Below, piece after piece: positions 35,060 through 45,993 of a stretch of 64,000 nt of DNA. The notes beneath the pieces were generated by a model. The model worked only from the letters and a program-made list of their open reading frames with translations. It was not told where the DNA came from and made no database searches. Made by a program: the position numbers and the translations under genes. How positions within the stretch are numbered: the stretch's first letter is position 1; each line of letters begins with the position of its first letter. This stretch comes from Sarocladium kiliense (Eukaryota; Ascomycota; Sordariomycetes; Hypocreales; Sarocladiaceae): contig JAUZTG010000041.1 of assembly GCA_030734395.1 (NCBI GenBank), positions 1,612,001 to 1,676,000 of the forward strand, read 5' to 3'.

Positions 35060-35582
35060 TGGGGAACTCCCTGAGAAACAAGGATAGATGTAGGGGATGC
35101 AAGCTGCGAGCATTGTCCTGAGACGTTCAAATTTCGAGAAGATTGTCGAAAGCAGCCGGAAATGACAGGCGTAACTTGGTTCATGACAAAAGACTAAGGG
35201 GAGGCTTCATTTGAGTGACACATGAGGCAAACAGTTAGAAGGCGAAGCACTGTGATGCACGATGCACGGGGAAAAGAAACTCGTCAGAGACATGCTAGTT
35301 TAGATCATATTGGACGAATCTACGAGTATGAACACATTACTCAACCATCTCGATAGTCTTTTCTCGTTTCTTTTGGATTTGTTCTTCATTTCGTAACCTG
35401 CATTCAGGGCCTTAGATAAGATTCAAAAGTTCCCGTAGGAACGAACACCACTTTTCAGATCCTTCATGCTCATGTTCTCGTGTCGTGGATGCAGATATGT
35501 TTCCAGGACGTTCAATCTTCTGCACGCCAGTTTTGATCTTTTCTCTATGCCTTTCCCATGCTCATTTTCTCATTTGTACCCT
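35060..35582. other. Tail-to-tail junction PRMT1 / PCM1
   Basis: 523 bases of converging 3' flanks. No coding frame or RNA gene recognised. Confidence 0.45.
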
Positions 35583-37248
35583 TTATGGCCTGGCATCAGA
35601 GATGAACTGGGCGACCTTGTTTGCCAGTTCCTCGGCCTCTGATCGGGTGGCCGCCTCAGCATATACGCGGCATGCATTCTCCGTTCCACTGGCGCGGGCG
35701 AACGCGCGGGCGTTGGTGTACTTCTTCACGCACTCATCAATGCTGTCCTGGACACCCTTGGGGTGACTAAGACGACGCTCAGCATCGGTCGTCTTGAAAA
35801 TATCCTTATCCGCCACGACGACGCGCTTGAGACGGTTGGGCAAGTCGGTGTAGGTCATAGCCCAGTCCTTCAGTGTCCAACCCTTGTGAGCGAGGATAAC
35901 CTCGACCATGAGCATGTCGGAGATAGCATCGCCAACTGTCTGGTTGATCAGGTCAGCAACGGCAGCCAGCGTATCGAGAGCATCCTTCTGGGCGGGAGAC
36001 TGGGGCTCCTTCTCCTTGAATAGGCGAGTAGCATCCTGAGAGAATACAACCGTGCCGTGACCGTTGGCCTCAAAGTAAACACCAACGTCGAACTGGCAGG
36101 CGGCATGATGAAGATGCTTGACACCGGTAGGCGTGCAGACCACAGGGAGCTGCAAGTGCCTCTCAATATAGGCCGTGCTGGCGCCGTTGGCGTAGGCAGT
36201 CTGAACCACACCAATGCGTAGATCCTCCTCGAGACCAGCGGACCGGACAAGATCACCGATGAATGAAGCATTGAGCGAGGATATCCTGTCGCCATCAAGC
36301 ATGAAGAATCCAGTCTCCGGATCGACCATGTAGTAGATCAGGCGATCGGCATCGCCATCGAGGGAGCAGTATCGGGCGCCGGCGACAGGCTTGAGGTTCG
36401 GGGGAGCGCGTTGCTTGGTCTTGACGAAGTCGGCACCAGCCTGTAGATATTAGTGACTGCGCATGACGCGGATCAAAAGAGAAACTTACATCGAGATTGA
36501 GGACTTCTGGGCGCAGAACATCATCGTTGACCACTTTGCAGTCGAATCCCGTAACATCCTTGGGGACATACTTCAGAAACTCGTTGAGCTTGGGTCCGCC
36601 AACACCATTGGCGCAGTCGACAATGAGTTGACCTCCAACCTTACGACCACGAAGGGCCCGGACAAACGCCTCAGACATCTTCTCGTAGTAACCGACCTCG
36701 CTGACCTTGCCGTACGCCTTGGGAGTACCCTCGGTATTGACGCATCGGGTAAGGTAGTGAAGCTGAGGGGTTGTGAGGATCTTGTAGTCGGTGAATTCGG
36801 TGCCGGTAGCCTCGAGTGCATCGGCGAGCGCAGCAACGAGCTTGTGGCCAGAGGGACGAGTATCGCGGCCGTAGATGACACGGCCGGCAGCGTTCAAATC
36901 GATCTTGAGCTGCTCAGCCAGACCCTTGAAGGTATCGAGGAGGTCCTGGTCGGAGGTGCAGTTGACGAGCTTAGTTGCGTAGGCTTCCCAATCCTGTTCC
37001 AGCATCTCGCCCATCGGGTCGACAATCTTGACTCCATTGTCCTCAGCCGGGTTGTGGCTGGCGGTCACCATGACACCGATGGCCTGGCCACCAAGCTTGC
37101 GGCTGCGAAGAGCGGACAGCAGACCGACGCGGAACGAGACACCATCGAGGAGGTCCGCCTTCATGCGGAATCCTGCCGTGCCATAGGTGTAGATGCGGTC
37201 AGGCACGATGGGGTGCTTCGCGGAAGCTGCGAGAATCTTGTCATCCAT
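35583..37248 (-). CDS. PCM1: Phosphoacetylglucosamine mutase
   Basis: Exons 37248-36490 and 36440-35583 (49 bp intron, GTAAGT...CTACAG) give 538 residues. The alpha-D-phosphohexomutase signatures are all present: the phosphoserine loop VMVTASHNPAEDNGVK with Ser64, the metal loop SLDGDADR, the sugar-binding YFEANGHGT and the phosphate-binding RASGTENACRVY. The enzyme converts GlcNAc-6-P to GlcNAc-1-P, the step before UDP-GlcNAc, which feeds chitin, N-glycan and GPI synthesis in the cytosol. A long open frame on the opposite strand (36463-37443, 326 codons) is a shadow of this gene. It is head-to-head with MUS81, 1.1 kb apart. Confidence 0.95.
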
Positions 37249-38371
37249 TTTGTGACGATGGTTCTGCGTCGAGGGGAGAGAGGGATTGAAAGAAAGAGGA
37301 TAAGGTTGGACGTGAGAGAGCGGAAGAAGAGGAGAGATCGGAGGGGAGGTGAAGATGCAAGTGGGAGCTTAAGGCAGCTGAGACGGTGGTGGGCGAAGAG
37401 GGGCGCAGACTGGTCAGCATCAAGGCTGAGTAGCAACAAATGATGGCCCAACAAAGCCAAGGAAGTGGCCCTGCCTACAAGATGAATCACAGTTGAAGGA
37501 TTAGGGTCACAATATGAGCAGGAGAGGGAAGGATCTCTGTAGTTGAGTACAATAAATCACGCGCAGAGCAGCTGGGAGAGGGCGAGGACGCTGGGTAGGA
37601 TGAGGGTGCCAGTGTTGCTGGGCAGCAAGGCGCACAGTGGTGTCGGTGTCGGCGTCGGTGACCCCGCGGTTGAGGGACGAGGAGGGTTCTGGAAATGCCC
37701 CGCTCCAGTGATGCGATTGAAGCACCTACAGTAGTACTCGAGGAGGGACAGGGTATTGCCTCACCATGCACTGTGAGCAGCGCGATACACAGCTAACAAC
37801 AGTGCCGTATCTTTCAAAGGACTCGGCAGTAGCACAGTGACATGATGCAGAAGGGGAAAGACGGATTCAATGCAAGACACCCTAGCCATGGTACACTTGA
37901 CCTTTTGTAGCATTTTGCTGCAACACATACGAGAGGTACTGCAGCTTCCTGCAGCGCTATGGCATCATCGGGCCTGGACGAGGGTACGAGGTTGCAGGGG
38001 CTGGAGCGGGGGCCATTACGGGAATACAGCAGCCAAGAGACCCCCCCCGCTAACGACGCTGTGACACCGCTTCACAGGCACCTTAGGACTGCTAGGTACT
38101 AGGACTGCGGTGGGGGGCTACGGTCAGTGCTGTGTGAGGCACCATTTGCAAGGCACGTGGTTTCGTGACCATCTCCTGTCACGAATTTGGTGCACGGCAA
38201 AGACCCGTACGCCCTCACGCGTCAATCACCACATTTACACACGGATTGCTCGTTTTTTTGGACTGCCACAGTGAAGGACTCGGAAGTCCAGGATCATCGC
38301 AGTTCTGAAAGCGATGCCAGCCATCTGGACTTGTCACAACCTGCTCGGCTTCCATCCCGATCGAGCTCGCC
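37249..38371. promoter_or_regulatory. Divergent promoter region, PCM1 / MUS81
   Basis: 1123 bases between two outward-facing start codons. The first 120 bases are purine-rich on the plus strand, i.e. a pyrimidine-rich leader for PCM1. A short GGTGTC-like repeat lies at 37639-37660 and a C8 run at 38041-38048. No gene recognised. Confidence 0.45.
37639..37660. repeat. Short tandem repeat (GGTGTC-type)
   Basis: About 3.7 imperfect copies of a 6-base unit (GGTGTC, GGTGTC, GGCGTC, GGTG) in the PCM1/MUS81 intergenic region. No function is apparent. Confidence 0.6.
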
Positions 38372-40087
38372 ATGGATGACACCGACACTGCAAACCCTCA
38401 GCTCCTTGTCTGGGTCAAAGAATGGTATGACCTGGCCCGCGAGCGCAAGAGTAAGGGTGTGACCACTTACCGCCGAGCGTACGAGTCACTCAAAGCATGC
38501 CCCATTCCGTTCGAGCACCCAGCCGAGCTACAACAGCTCAATGGCTTTGGTCCGAAACTCTGTCAGCGCCTTGAGGAATGCCTCAAGAAGCACTGCCAAG
38601 AGCATGGCCTGCCTATGCCAGAGCATCCACATGTCCGCAAAGCTGCAGAAAGGGCTGCAGAAATGGAAAATGAGCCTGCACAGCCTTCTGGCGCGAAGCC
38701 AAAGAAGACGCGGAAACCCAAAGCCTATGTGCCGGCACTGCGCTCCGGAGCCTATGCCATTGTCGTCGCTCTCTCGACGTTGCCCAAAGACACTTCTTCA
38801 GCCATGACCAAAGCTCAGGTCATTGAAGAGGGTCAACGTCATTGTGACTCCTCCTTCACAGCCCCCAGCGATCCGACCAAGTTTTACACGGCTTGGAACT
38901 CGATGAAAACCCTAGTACAGAAGGAGCTCGTTTATGAACGTGGACGGCCACTTCGAAAGTATGCCCTGACAGACGAAGGCTGGGAAGTTGCGGAGCGTAT
39001 CAAGGATACGCGAGAGTGGCGAGAGCAGAACGAGGACCATGCAACAATAGCTGACGAACGCGCTGGGGGCACGGATCAAGAGAGGTCGGCCTCGCCCCAG
39101 CCAATGCCGGACTCCAACATTGTTCCTCATGGCCAAGCGATCAGCAATGCAGTTGCTCTGCCCGCTTTTCACCCCATCAGGCTCCCACCGGGGTCCTTCT
39201 CTGTGCACCTCCTGCTTGATGTTAGGGAAGTACGGGCAAAGACAGATCGAGATTACATGCAGAACGAGCTCGCTAAACAAGGCGTCACACCCATAATGCG
39301 AAGCTTGGAGGTCGGAGATGCACAGTGGATTGCCAAGTGTCACGATCCTGAATTGCTACGTCAGCAAGGTGCTGACGGTGACGAGGTTGTACTGGATTGG
39401 ATCGTGGAGAGAAAGCGGCTTGATGATTTGATAGGGAGTATCAAGGATGGTCGCTTCCATGAGCAGAAGTTCCGACTCAAGCGCTCCGGTGTTAAGAAAG
39501 TCATCTACATTATCGAGGACATCGCTCTTGATCCAGCAATGGCCCAAAAATATGAAGAGGCTATCACATCAGCCCTGGCCTCGACACAAGTCGTGAACGA
39601 TTATTTCGTTAAGCGAACGACGAAGATGGATGAGACTATCAAATACATGGCTCGGATGACGGCGATGCTGAAACGGACATACGAGAGCAAGACCCTCCAA
39701 GTCATCCCCACGAAGGTTCTGACAGCGCAGAACTATCTACCGTTATTGGAAAGCGCCCGAGAACAGGACCCCGAGCACGGCCATTACATTACTTACCAGG
39801 CCTTTTCATCTATAGCCTCGAAGTCGGAAATGATGACGTTGCGCGATGTGTTTCTCAAAATGCTCATGACCACAAAAGGAGTCACTGGTGAGCGAGCTTT
39901 GGAGATTCAGAGACGTTGGAAGACGCCGTATCAATTCGTCAAGGCGTTTGAAGACTGCGGAACGGGCGCTGAAGGCAGGAAACGCAAACACGAGCTGGTC
40001 TCTGGTCAAATGGGCGGGCTTTTTGGGAGAAAGAAGATCCAAAAGGCATTGAGCCAAAAGATTGCCGAGGTCTGGGGTGACGCATGA
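38372..40087 (+). CDS. MUS81: Structure-specific endonuclease subunit MUS81
   Basis: Single exon, 571 residues. The N-terminus has the helix-hairpin-helix type domain (WVKEWYDLARE, ELQQLNGFGPKLCQRLEE), a winged-helix-like middle (ALRSGAYAIVVAL, YTAWNSMKTLVQKELVYERG) and, from about 275, the XPF-type ERCC4 nuclease with SVHLLLDVREVR and the catalytic IVERKRLDDLIGSIKDGRF (about residues 344-362), then a C-terminal hairpin domain (MTTKGVTGERALEIQ). With its partner Eme1/Mms4 it cuts 3' flaps, stalled forks and nicked Holliday junctions in the nucleus. The ATG sits in a good context (GCCATGG). Only 79 bases separate its stop from that of riboflavin synthase on the other strand, so the 3' UTRs probably overlap. 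Confidence 0.95.
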   Translation: MDDTDTANPQLLVWVKEWYDLARERKSKGVTTYRRAYESLKACPIPFEHPAELQQLNGFGPKLCQRLEECLKKHCQEHGLPMPEHPHVRKAAERAAEMENEPAQPSGAKPKKTRKPKAYVPALRSGAYAIVVALSTLPKDTSSAMTKAQVIEEGQRHCDSSFTAPSDPTKFYTAWNSMKTLVQKELVYERGRPLRKYALTDEGWEVAERIKDTREWREQNEDHATIADERAGGTDQERSASPQPMPDSNIVPHGQAISNAVALPAFHPIRLPPGSFSVHLLLDVREVRAKTDRDYMQNELAKQGVTPIMRSLEVGDAQWIAKCHDPELLRQQGADGDEVVLDWIVERKRLDDLIGSIKDGRFHEQKFRLKRSGVKKVIYIIEDIALDPAMAQKYEEAITSALASTQVVNDYFVKRTTKMDETIKYMARMTAMLKRTYESKTLQVIPTKVLTAQNYLPLLESAREQDPEHGHYITYQAFSSIASKSEMMTLRDVFLKMLMTTKGVTGERALEIQRRWKTPYQFVKAFEDCGTGAEGRKRKHELVSGQMGGLFGRKKIQKALSQKIAEVWGDA

Positions 40088-40166
40088 TAGTACAATTGCG
40101 CTGGCAAAATTATGAGACAACTTATGAACAATGATACCCAATTTCTTTCCTTTTCAAGGCTCATCT

Positions 40167-40920
40167 TCAAGCCTTTGCTCCAAGAGCTTGGGCAACAATG
40201 CGCTCAACCATCTTCTCAAGAAGAGGAATCGAGGCAGCCGCACCTCCATCTGTTCCACCCAACATCGCACCCAGAGATTTCTCGGCGTATTTGGCCATCA
40301 TGTCCACCTCGATATTCACGGTATCGCCGGCCTTCTTCTGAGCCATAATGACTTTCTCCTGCGAGTATGAGATGAGCATAATTTCGAACCAACCCTCCGC
40401 ATCGTTCACATTGGTGATAGTGAGACTCGTTCCGTCAATGGCGATGAAACCCTTGTACACGATATACCGCAGCATATCAGCCCTCTTTGGCCTGAAACGG
40501 AAAGTCAACGCTTCACCATCAGGTGAGATTTTGATGATCTCAGCAGTGGTGTCGACATGGCCCTGAACGAAGTGACCACCCATGCGGGTATCAGCCCGAA
40601 CCGCGCGCTCGAGATTGACGCGACTGGAGGTGTCCAGAGTACCGAGATTCGTGATCCGAAGGGTTTCTGGGGCGACGCCGATCTGGAAACTGGTCGGCGT
40701 GAAGGATGTAACGGTAAGACAGCATCCATTGACGGCGATGGAATCACCATCCTGACAGTCCTTGAGAAGCGTCGACCCGGAAGGGATGGAGATGGTCATG
40801 GTAGTGCCGGTCGCCTCATTCTTGGTGAGATCGGAGATGACTGTGAAGTCGTTAGAGTAAGTTGAGGACTGACTGTCTGCATTGCATACCTCCGATCTCC
40901 TCTACAAGGCCGGTGAACAT
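40167..40920 (-). CDS. RIB5: Riboflavin synthase (alpha subunit type)
   Basis: Exons 40920-40890 and 40840-40167 (49 bp intron, GTATGC...TTCACAG) give 234 residues. Exon 1 encodes MFTGLVEEIG, the signature N-terminus; exon 2 starts VISDLTKNEATG. Two lumazine-binding repeats are visible, one ending with SIAVNGCCLTVTSF, the second opening with MGGHFVQGHVD and carrying FIAIDGTSLTITNV. The enzyme dismutates two molecules of 6,7-dimethyl-8-ribityllumazine to riboflavin, the last step of vitamin B2 synthesis. The start was fixed by the conserved N-terminus rather than the long open frame of exon 2. It is head-to-head with ACL4, 432 bp apart. Confidence 0.96.
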
Positions 40921-41352
40921 GCTGGGCTGAGAGGGGTGGGGTCTGATGGGTGAAGTGAGCAGAGATGACTCGCGATTTCAGCCTGAAGGTCTGGATGAGC
41001 TGAAGGTTCACGATGCAAGCTGGTCTGGGTTTATATGAATTCTCAATTAGTAAGTTGATTGGACGGAACTTCGTAGAAGAGTCATCGGCCCGCTCCCCGT
41101 CTAGGGTCTGGTGGGCCCCTCGGTGATCGTTGAACCCCGCAGCGTGAAAGCTCTTATCGATAGGATTGGAGGCCAAAAATTTAGAAGTATGAAGTGGCAT
41201 TGGCCTCGCTTCTGCTTTGCTACAGGCACAATCTTTAGCGAAGGCATAAGCGTTTCTTTGTAACTCGCAATCTCGACGAGACGAGTTCCTGGAATTACCA
41301 AGACCTCTTTGGATACGACAGGAAGATTTACGAATCATTTGCAACAACCACT
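40921..41352. promoter_or_regulatory. Divergent promoter region, RIB5 / ACL4
   Basis: 432 bases between two start codons. It contains a PAC-like GATGAGCTGA (40994-41003) and an RRPE-like AAAAATTT (41175-41182); both are typical of ribosome-biogenesis promoters in yeasts and would fit ACL4. Whether they are used here is not known. Confidence 0.45.
40994..41003 (+). promoter_or_regulatory. PAC-like motif upstream of ACL4
   Basis: GATGAGCTGA matches the PAC core (GATGAG followed by A/C-T) bound by Dot6/Tod6-type Myb proteins in Saccharomyces. It is about 350 bases before the ACL4 ATG and paired with an RRPE-like AAAAATTT at 41175-41182. A motif this short can occur by chance. Confidence 0.35.
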
Positions 41353-42471
41353 ATGGCCCCCTCACGGCCCAAAGACAAGGCGGAATCGTCGCCCAACGCA
41401 GGCACCTACCTTTCCGATGCCGAGACTCAATTGCAAGTGGGCAACATCGACGAGGCTATCTCATTAGCAAATCAAGCTCTTGAGACGACCGGTCCCGGAG
41501 GTGACTTCGAACTGAGAGCCCTTAACCTCATGGGTGTGCTTCACGTCGAATCTGGCGACATCGAAGAGGCGAGAGAATACTTCCAGCGCGCTGTCAATCT
41601 CGACGAGGACGGTACCGCGGACGAAAAGATCGGAGGCGGACCTGAAAAGTTTCTTTTCCTGGCACAGCTGAGCGAGGATGGAGGACAGGACAGTGTACAG
41701 TGGTTCGACCGCGGTGCGGCTGCTCTCCGGAAACAAATTCAAGGCCTTGCCGATATCGCGAAGCGGACACCAGAGCAGCAAGCGAGCTACGAGGAAAGGC
41801 AGCTGAAGCTGGGAGAGGTTCTGTGTGCGGTTGCCGAAGTCTATATGACGGACCTTTCATGGGAAGAAGATGCTGAGCAGCGCTGCGAGACTCTCATCAC
41901 GGAGGCCATGCTGATTGCGCCCAGCTCTGCCGAGACATGGCAGACCGTCGCCAACGTTCGCATCTCCCAGGAGCGTGTCGACGAGGCACGAACCGCTCTC
42001 AAAAGGAGTCTCGAAATCTGGCAAGACCTGCCTCCGGAGCATGTCGATGTCCCCGAATTCCCTGTCCGAATCGGACTTGCACGGTTACTTCTCGAAGTTG
42101 AAATGATGGAGGAAGCTTCGGTTGTGCTGGAGCGACTCGTCAGTGAGGATGATCAGAGTGTGGAAGCCTGGTACCTTGGCGGATGGTGTCTCTACCTCGT
42201 GGGCGAGAAGGTGCGCGAGGCAAAAGCCCAAGAGCAAAACGGCGAGGCAGAGGCGTGGAAATCGGTCTGGGCCTCTGCGAGGCGGTGGCTGATGAGGTGC
42301 CTTAAGCTTTATACGCTGCAGGATTATGAGGATGAGAGGCTTGGTGAGCATGCAAATGAGCTGCTACAGAACATCAACAAGGAGCTAGGTGATCCGCCGG
42401 AGGGAGATGAGGAGGAGTGGGGTGAGAGTGATGATGAGGACGAGGACGAGGATGAGGAGATGAAGGGCTAG
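41353..42471 (+). CDS. ACL4: TPR protein, ribosomal protein L4 chaperone Acl4-like
   Basis: Single exon, 372 residues. Tetratricopeptide repeats fill most of the protein: LQVGNIDEAISLANQALE, ALNLMGVLHVESGDIEEAREYFQRA, SAETWQTVANVRISQERVDEA, and ASVVLERLVSEDDQSVEAWYLGGW. The tail is strongly acidic (about 25 residues of Glu/Asp, EEEWGESDDEDEDEDEEMKG). This combination of N-terminal TPR superhelix and acidic tail is that of Acl4, which captures nascent Rpl4 and carries it to the nucleus for pre-60S assembly. No signal peptide or membrane segment. It is tail-to-tail with GIR2 (258 bp). Confidence 0.85.
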   Translation: MAPSRPKDKAESSPNAGTYLSDAETQLQVGNIDEAISLANQALETTGPGGDFELRALNLMGVLHVESGDIEEAREYFQRAVNLDEDGTADEKIGGGPEKFLFLAQLSEDGGQDSVQWFDRGAAALRKQIQGLADIAKRTPEQQASYEERQLKLGEVLCAVAEVYMTDLSWEEDAEQRCETLITEAMLIAPSSAETWQTVANVRISQERVDEARTALKRSLEIWQDLPPEHVDVPEFPVRIGLARLLLEVEMMEEASVVLERLVSEDDQSVEAWYLGGWCLYLVGEKVREAKAQEQNGEAEAWKSVWASARRWLMRCLKLYTLQDYEDERLGEHANELLQNINKELGDPPEGDEEEWGESDDEDEDEDEEMKG

Positions 42472-42729
42472 AAAGTCTGGAAAGTCTGAAGTCATGTAAT
42501 GAGAATATAGAAGGCGTTTGGGTACCAGCCGAAGCTGAGGCATGGCGATGAAAAAAATCACTGGCATTACCTTACTGAGCGATGGAGTTGAAATCACAAC
42601 CTGATTGATGGACATCTACCATGATTCAGACCAATGCACATGCAAGCCATGTTCAGCCTTGCAGTACATATATATGCGACCTTAGACAAACTCCCAACGC
42701 CGTGACGTGCGAACGGATTCCAAGGTTAC

Positions 42730-43462
42730 TTATGCCTCTACCTTGAGGTTCTCCACGGCCTCAATAGGCAGGCCATCCTCCTCGTCGCCCTCATCGACCT
42801 TGCCAACAAGGCCACGCTCCCAAAGCTGCTTCCCCGTCAGTCTAGTTGGCTCCTTGACCTTTGCCTTCTTCAGATCCGCTAGCCTCTCTTCCTCTTCCTT
42901 AGTCTCAGCTTCTTCCATCTCCTTCAGGAACTTCTCTCTCCATGCCAAGAATGACTCCCTTGTCACAGCAGTACCCTCGAACTTCTTGTTCTCCTCCCTC
43001 TCTGCTGCAAGCGCCTTTTCTTCCTGTTCTCGAAGGACGGCGTCTTTGCGGTCCTGGATGAGTTGTTCGGCTGACTCTTTGACAGTGGAGTAGATGGTGA
43101 AGATCATCTGCATGCCGAGATTGTCCTGAATGGTTTCATCGAGACTGCTGAGGAGTTTCTCGCGGTCTTCAGAGATATCGAAGTGGGCGTGCGGTTGGAA
43201 GTTGGCTGGGGCAAGCAGGTCTAGTTGTGGTGCTTCATCAGGATACGCTTCTGGGTAGCGGACGTTGAGCAGGAAGCTTGGTGGCTCGTCATCTTCGCCA
43301 ACGTCGAGCACAACTGATATTCTGAACTCTGTTTCTGATACGTCTAGAGGGAGGTCAGTGCAATTACGTGCCGGCATATGAAGCGAAAGCCTTACCTGTA
43401 ATCTCTTCTGGGAAAATAGAGTCAAGGACTTCTCGCTCCTCGACTTGGTCTTCGCGACCCAT
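42730..43462 (-). CDS. GIR2: RWD-domain protein GIR2/RWDD1-like
   Basis: Exons 43462-43396 and 43343-42730 (52 bp intron, GTAAGG...CCTCTAG) give 226 residues. Exon 1 encodes MGREDQVEEREVLDSIFPEEIT and exon 2 continues DVSETEFRISVVLD, forming the RWD fold with the YPxxxP motif (VRYPEAYPDEAPQLDL). A charged coiled-coil follows (EQEEKALAAEREENKKFE, EEAETKEEEERLADLKKAK) and the family motif RLTGKQLWERGL. Gir2 binds the GTPase Rbg2 and Gcn1 on ribosomes and can dampen Gcn2 signalling. The 67-base first exon was placed by the conserved start. It faces away from PUF6 with 378 bp between. Confidence 0.88.
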
Positions 43463-43840
43463 GGCTGCGGCTTAGGCCAACAACTGTTGGTTGATGTTTG
43501 ATTGATATATTCTTCTGTTAAAGCTCGAGGCAGGTAAGGGGTAAATCCGAATGAGCAACGATATGCCTTGATGAGATAAAGTGAGCCTTAGCATCCCATG
43601 CCTTGCGTCGTGCTGCTGCCGTTGATGGTGGGGTCCCCTGCTATGGCGGGGTGCCGCCGATTAAACGGGCTTAGCGCCACTTTCACCGCCTGGCAGATTT
43701 CCAAAAATTTCGAGGCAGGAGCCCATGGCTGGGCGACCCTGGCGCAGAAAAAAGTACCCAGAACGTCCAGTCCTGGCTTTCCACCCAGCCATTGTCCAAG
43801 CAAACTTACGGCGAAGACGTACGACAAGAAGCCGATTAAA
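43463..43840. promoter_or_regulatory. Divergent promoter region, GIR2 / PUF6
   Basis: 378 bases between two start codons. It contains GATGAGAT (43570-43577), matching the PAC core, and AAAAATTTC (43703-43711), matching the RRPE core, a combination known from yeast ribosome-biogenesis promoters. The PUF6 frame is open back to 43598, without recognisable content. Confidence 0.45.
43570..43711 (+). promoter_or_regulatory. PAC-like and RRPE-like motif pair upstream of PUF6
   Basis: GATGAGAT at 43570-43577 and AAAAATTTC at 43703-43711 lie about 270 and 130 bases before the PUF6 start codon. In Saccharomyces such pairs are bound by Dot6/Tod6 and Stb3 and coordinate ribosome assembly genes. Use in this fungus is inference. 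Confidence 0.35.
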
Positions 43841-45993
43841 ATGGCCACCAAAGCAGGAAAGATGGAAAAGAAGAGGAAGGCGGACACGAGCTCGAAGCCG
43901 AAGTCTGCTGATTCCGGCGTGAAGAAGGCTCGCATGGATGATGCCTCAAAGAAGTCAGCAAAGCCCCCGAAGCACGTCGAGGAGGAAGAGGACGATTTCG
44001 AAAGTTTCTCGGACTCAGAAGATGGTGGCGCGCCCCTGGAGAGGTCGCACAAGTTCGATGCCAACAAGAATGGCGACAACGCCAATAGCAAGGCGTTCGA
44101 GCGAGGTAAGTTCAATTGCTCAAGCAGGATGGCATTGTCAGTCTGAAGCTAACTGTTTCATTTTAAGTCTCGGGAGAGACTTCTAGGGAGTCGCACGCAA
44201 AGCAGAAGAAATTGGCGGCCGAGCGAAAGGCTGCGAAGCCTCTTGCCGACGAGGTCCAGCGCAGCAAGAAGATCTGGGAGCGGCTGAGGCGCAAGTCTCA
44301 CGTTCCCAAGGAGGAGCGCCAGAAGCTGGTTGAGGAGCTTTTCACCATCATTACCGGCCGCATGAAGGACTTTGTGCTCAAGCACGATGCCGTTAGGGCT
44401 GTCCAGACTGCCATCAAGTACAGCACCCCCGAACAGAGGCGCATGATCGCACAGGAGCTCACGGGCACCTACGCTCAGCTCGCCGAGAGTCGCTATGCCA
44501 AGTTCCTCATTGGAAAGCTCATGGTAGCAGGCGATAAGGAGACTCGCGATCTGATCATTCCCGAGTTCTATGGCAAGGTCAGGAAGCTCATCAACCACCC
44601 CGAGGCGTCCTGGATCCTCGATGATATCTACCGGCAAGTGGCTTCCAAGGAGCAGAAGGCCATTCTTCTTCGGGAGTGGTATGGCCCGTCATTTTCCCTC
44701 AAGGAGATGACCAAGGACGCGGAACCGACATCAGATCTCAAGGAGATCCTGGCGAAGGAGCCAAGCAAGAGGGGTCCCATCATGAAGAGCCTTGGTGAGA
44801 TGATCAACTCTCTCGTCCAGAAGAAGATGACTGGTTTCACTATGCTGCACGATGCTATGCTTCAAAACTTCCGATCCATGGACCCCGGAAGCGAAGAGTT
44901 CAAAGAGTTCATCGAGCTCGTTAAAGGTGACGAGGCTGGTGATCTGATGAAGAACTTGGCTTTCACTCCCTCGGGAGCACGACTTGTTTGCCTGCTCTTT
45001 GCCTACGGTACTCCCAAAGACCGTAAAGTATTTCTCAAGACCTATAAGGAGACTTTCCTCATGATGTCCGGTGACCAGTATGCCCATACTGTCATTCTTA
45101 CCGCCTACGATGTTATCGATGACACAAAGATGGTGGCGAAGGCTATCTTCCCCGAACTGCTTGGAGAAGATGCGGAGTCAAGAACAATGAACACAGTGGC
45201 CGCTGCGAATAACACCGATGCGAGAAAAACCGTGCTGTACCTCACACAAGGTCTCTCCAAGTCACTCTTCCCTACCAAGACGGCCTTCGACTACGAGGTT
45301 CTGGAGGAGATTCGGGAAATCCGCAAGACAACCAGCAAGAAGGACGCCGACCTGAGGCAAAAGGAGCTCCTGGAGGCACTTTCACCACAGCTTCTGGAGG
45401 CGATTGCGGCAGCACCAGCAGACCTGACAGCAACACCGTTTGGTTGCCAATTCGTAGCTGATGTTCTGTTGTTTGGCATTGGAAACAAGACACCGGCACT
45501 TGAAGCGCTCGCAGAGATTGCCAAGGGTGACCCTGTACAAGAACCGTCAGAGGATGACCTTGCCCCTCCCACGGTTCATATCTCACAGACAGCATTTGGC
45601 GCACGAATGTTGAAGTCTTTGATCCAGGGCGGAAAGTACGACAAGGAGACTGGCAAGGTCGTGCCAGTGGACCCGCCACTGAATTTCGCCAATATTTTGT
45701 ACCCTGCCATCAAGGATCACATCCTCGCCTGGGCCACGACTTCCAGCTCATTCGTAGTCGTGGGACTGCTGGAGTCGGCCGACTTTGAGCATGCCGACAG
45801 CCTGAGGCGTACACTGAAGAAGAACAAGGCGGCACTACAGAAGGCAGCCAAGGAAGAGACAGCAGGTCAGAAGGCAGCCAAGGAAGGAGCTGCGGCTGAG
45901 TTGAAGCCTGGCAAGGGTGGCAAAGCAAAGAAGGACAAGGGCGAGAGACCGGTAGGCAACATGGGAAGCAAGCTGCTCCTGGAGAAGCTATAG
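43841..45993 (+). CDS. PUF6: Pumilio-family ribosome assembly/mRNA-binding protein Puf6
   Basis: Exons 43841-44105 and 44168-45993 (62 bp intron, GTAAGT...TTTAAG) give 696 residues. The first 85 residues are Lys-rich with an acidic patch (EEEEDDFESFSDSED), as in nucleolar proteins. A conserved block follows (KLAAERKAAKPLADEVQRSKKIWERLRRKSH; parts at 44197-44290) and then PUF repeats (HDAVRAVQTAIKYSTPEQR, SRYAKFLIGKLMVAG, SWILDDIYRQVASKEQK, PSGARLVCLLFAYGTPKD, DQYAHTVILTAYDVIDD) ending in the CPL-type C-terminal half. Puf6 acts in 60S assembly and represses ASH1 mRNA in yeast. The start is the first ATG before the basic N-terminus; upstream ATGs in the open frame are less plausible. Confidence 0.92.

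Noticed and set aside
36463..37443. Long open frame (326 codons) on the plus strand
   Set aside because: It is antisense to the PCM1 coding sequence, whose phosphohexomutase motifs are intact; a shadow produced by codon bias.
43598..43840. Upstream extension of PUF6
   Set aside because: The sequence covers the PAC/RRPE-like promoter and does not resemble the basic Puf6 N-terminus.
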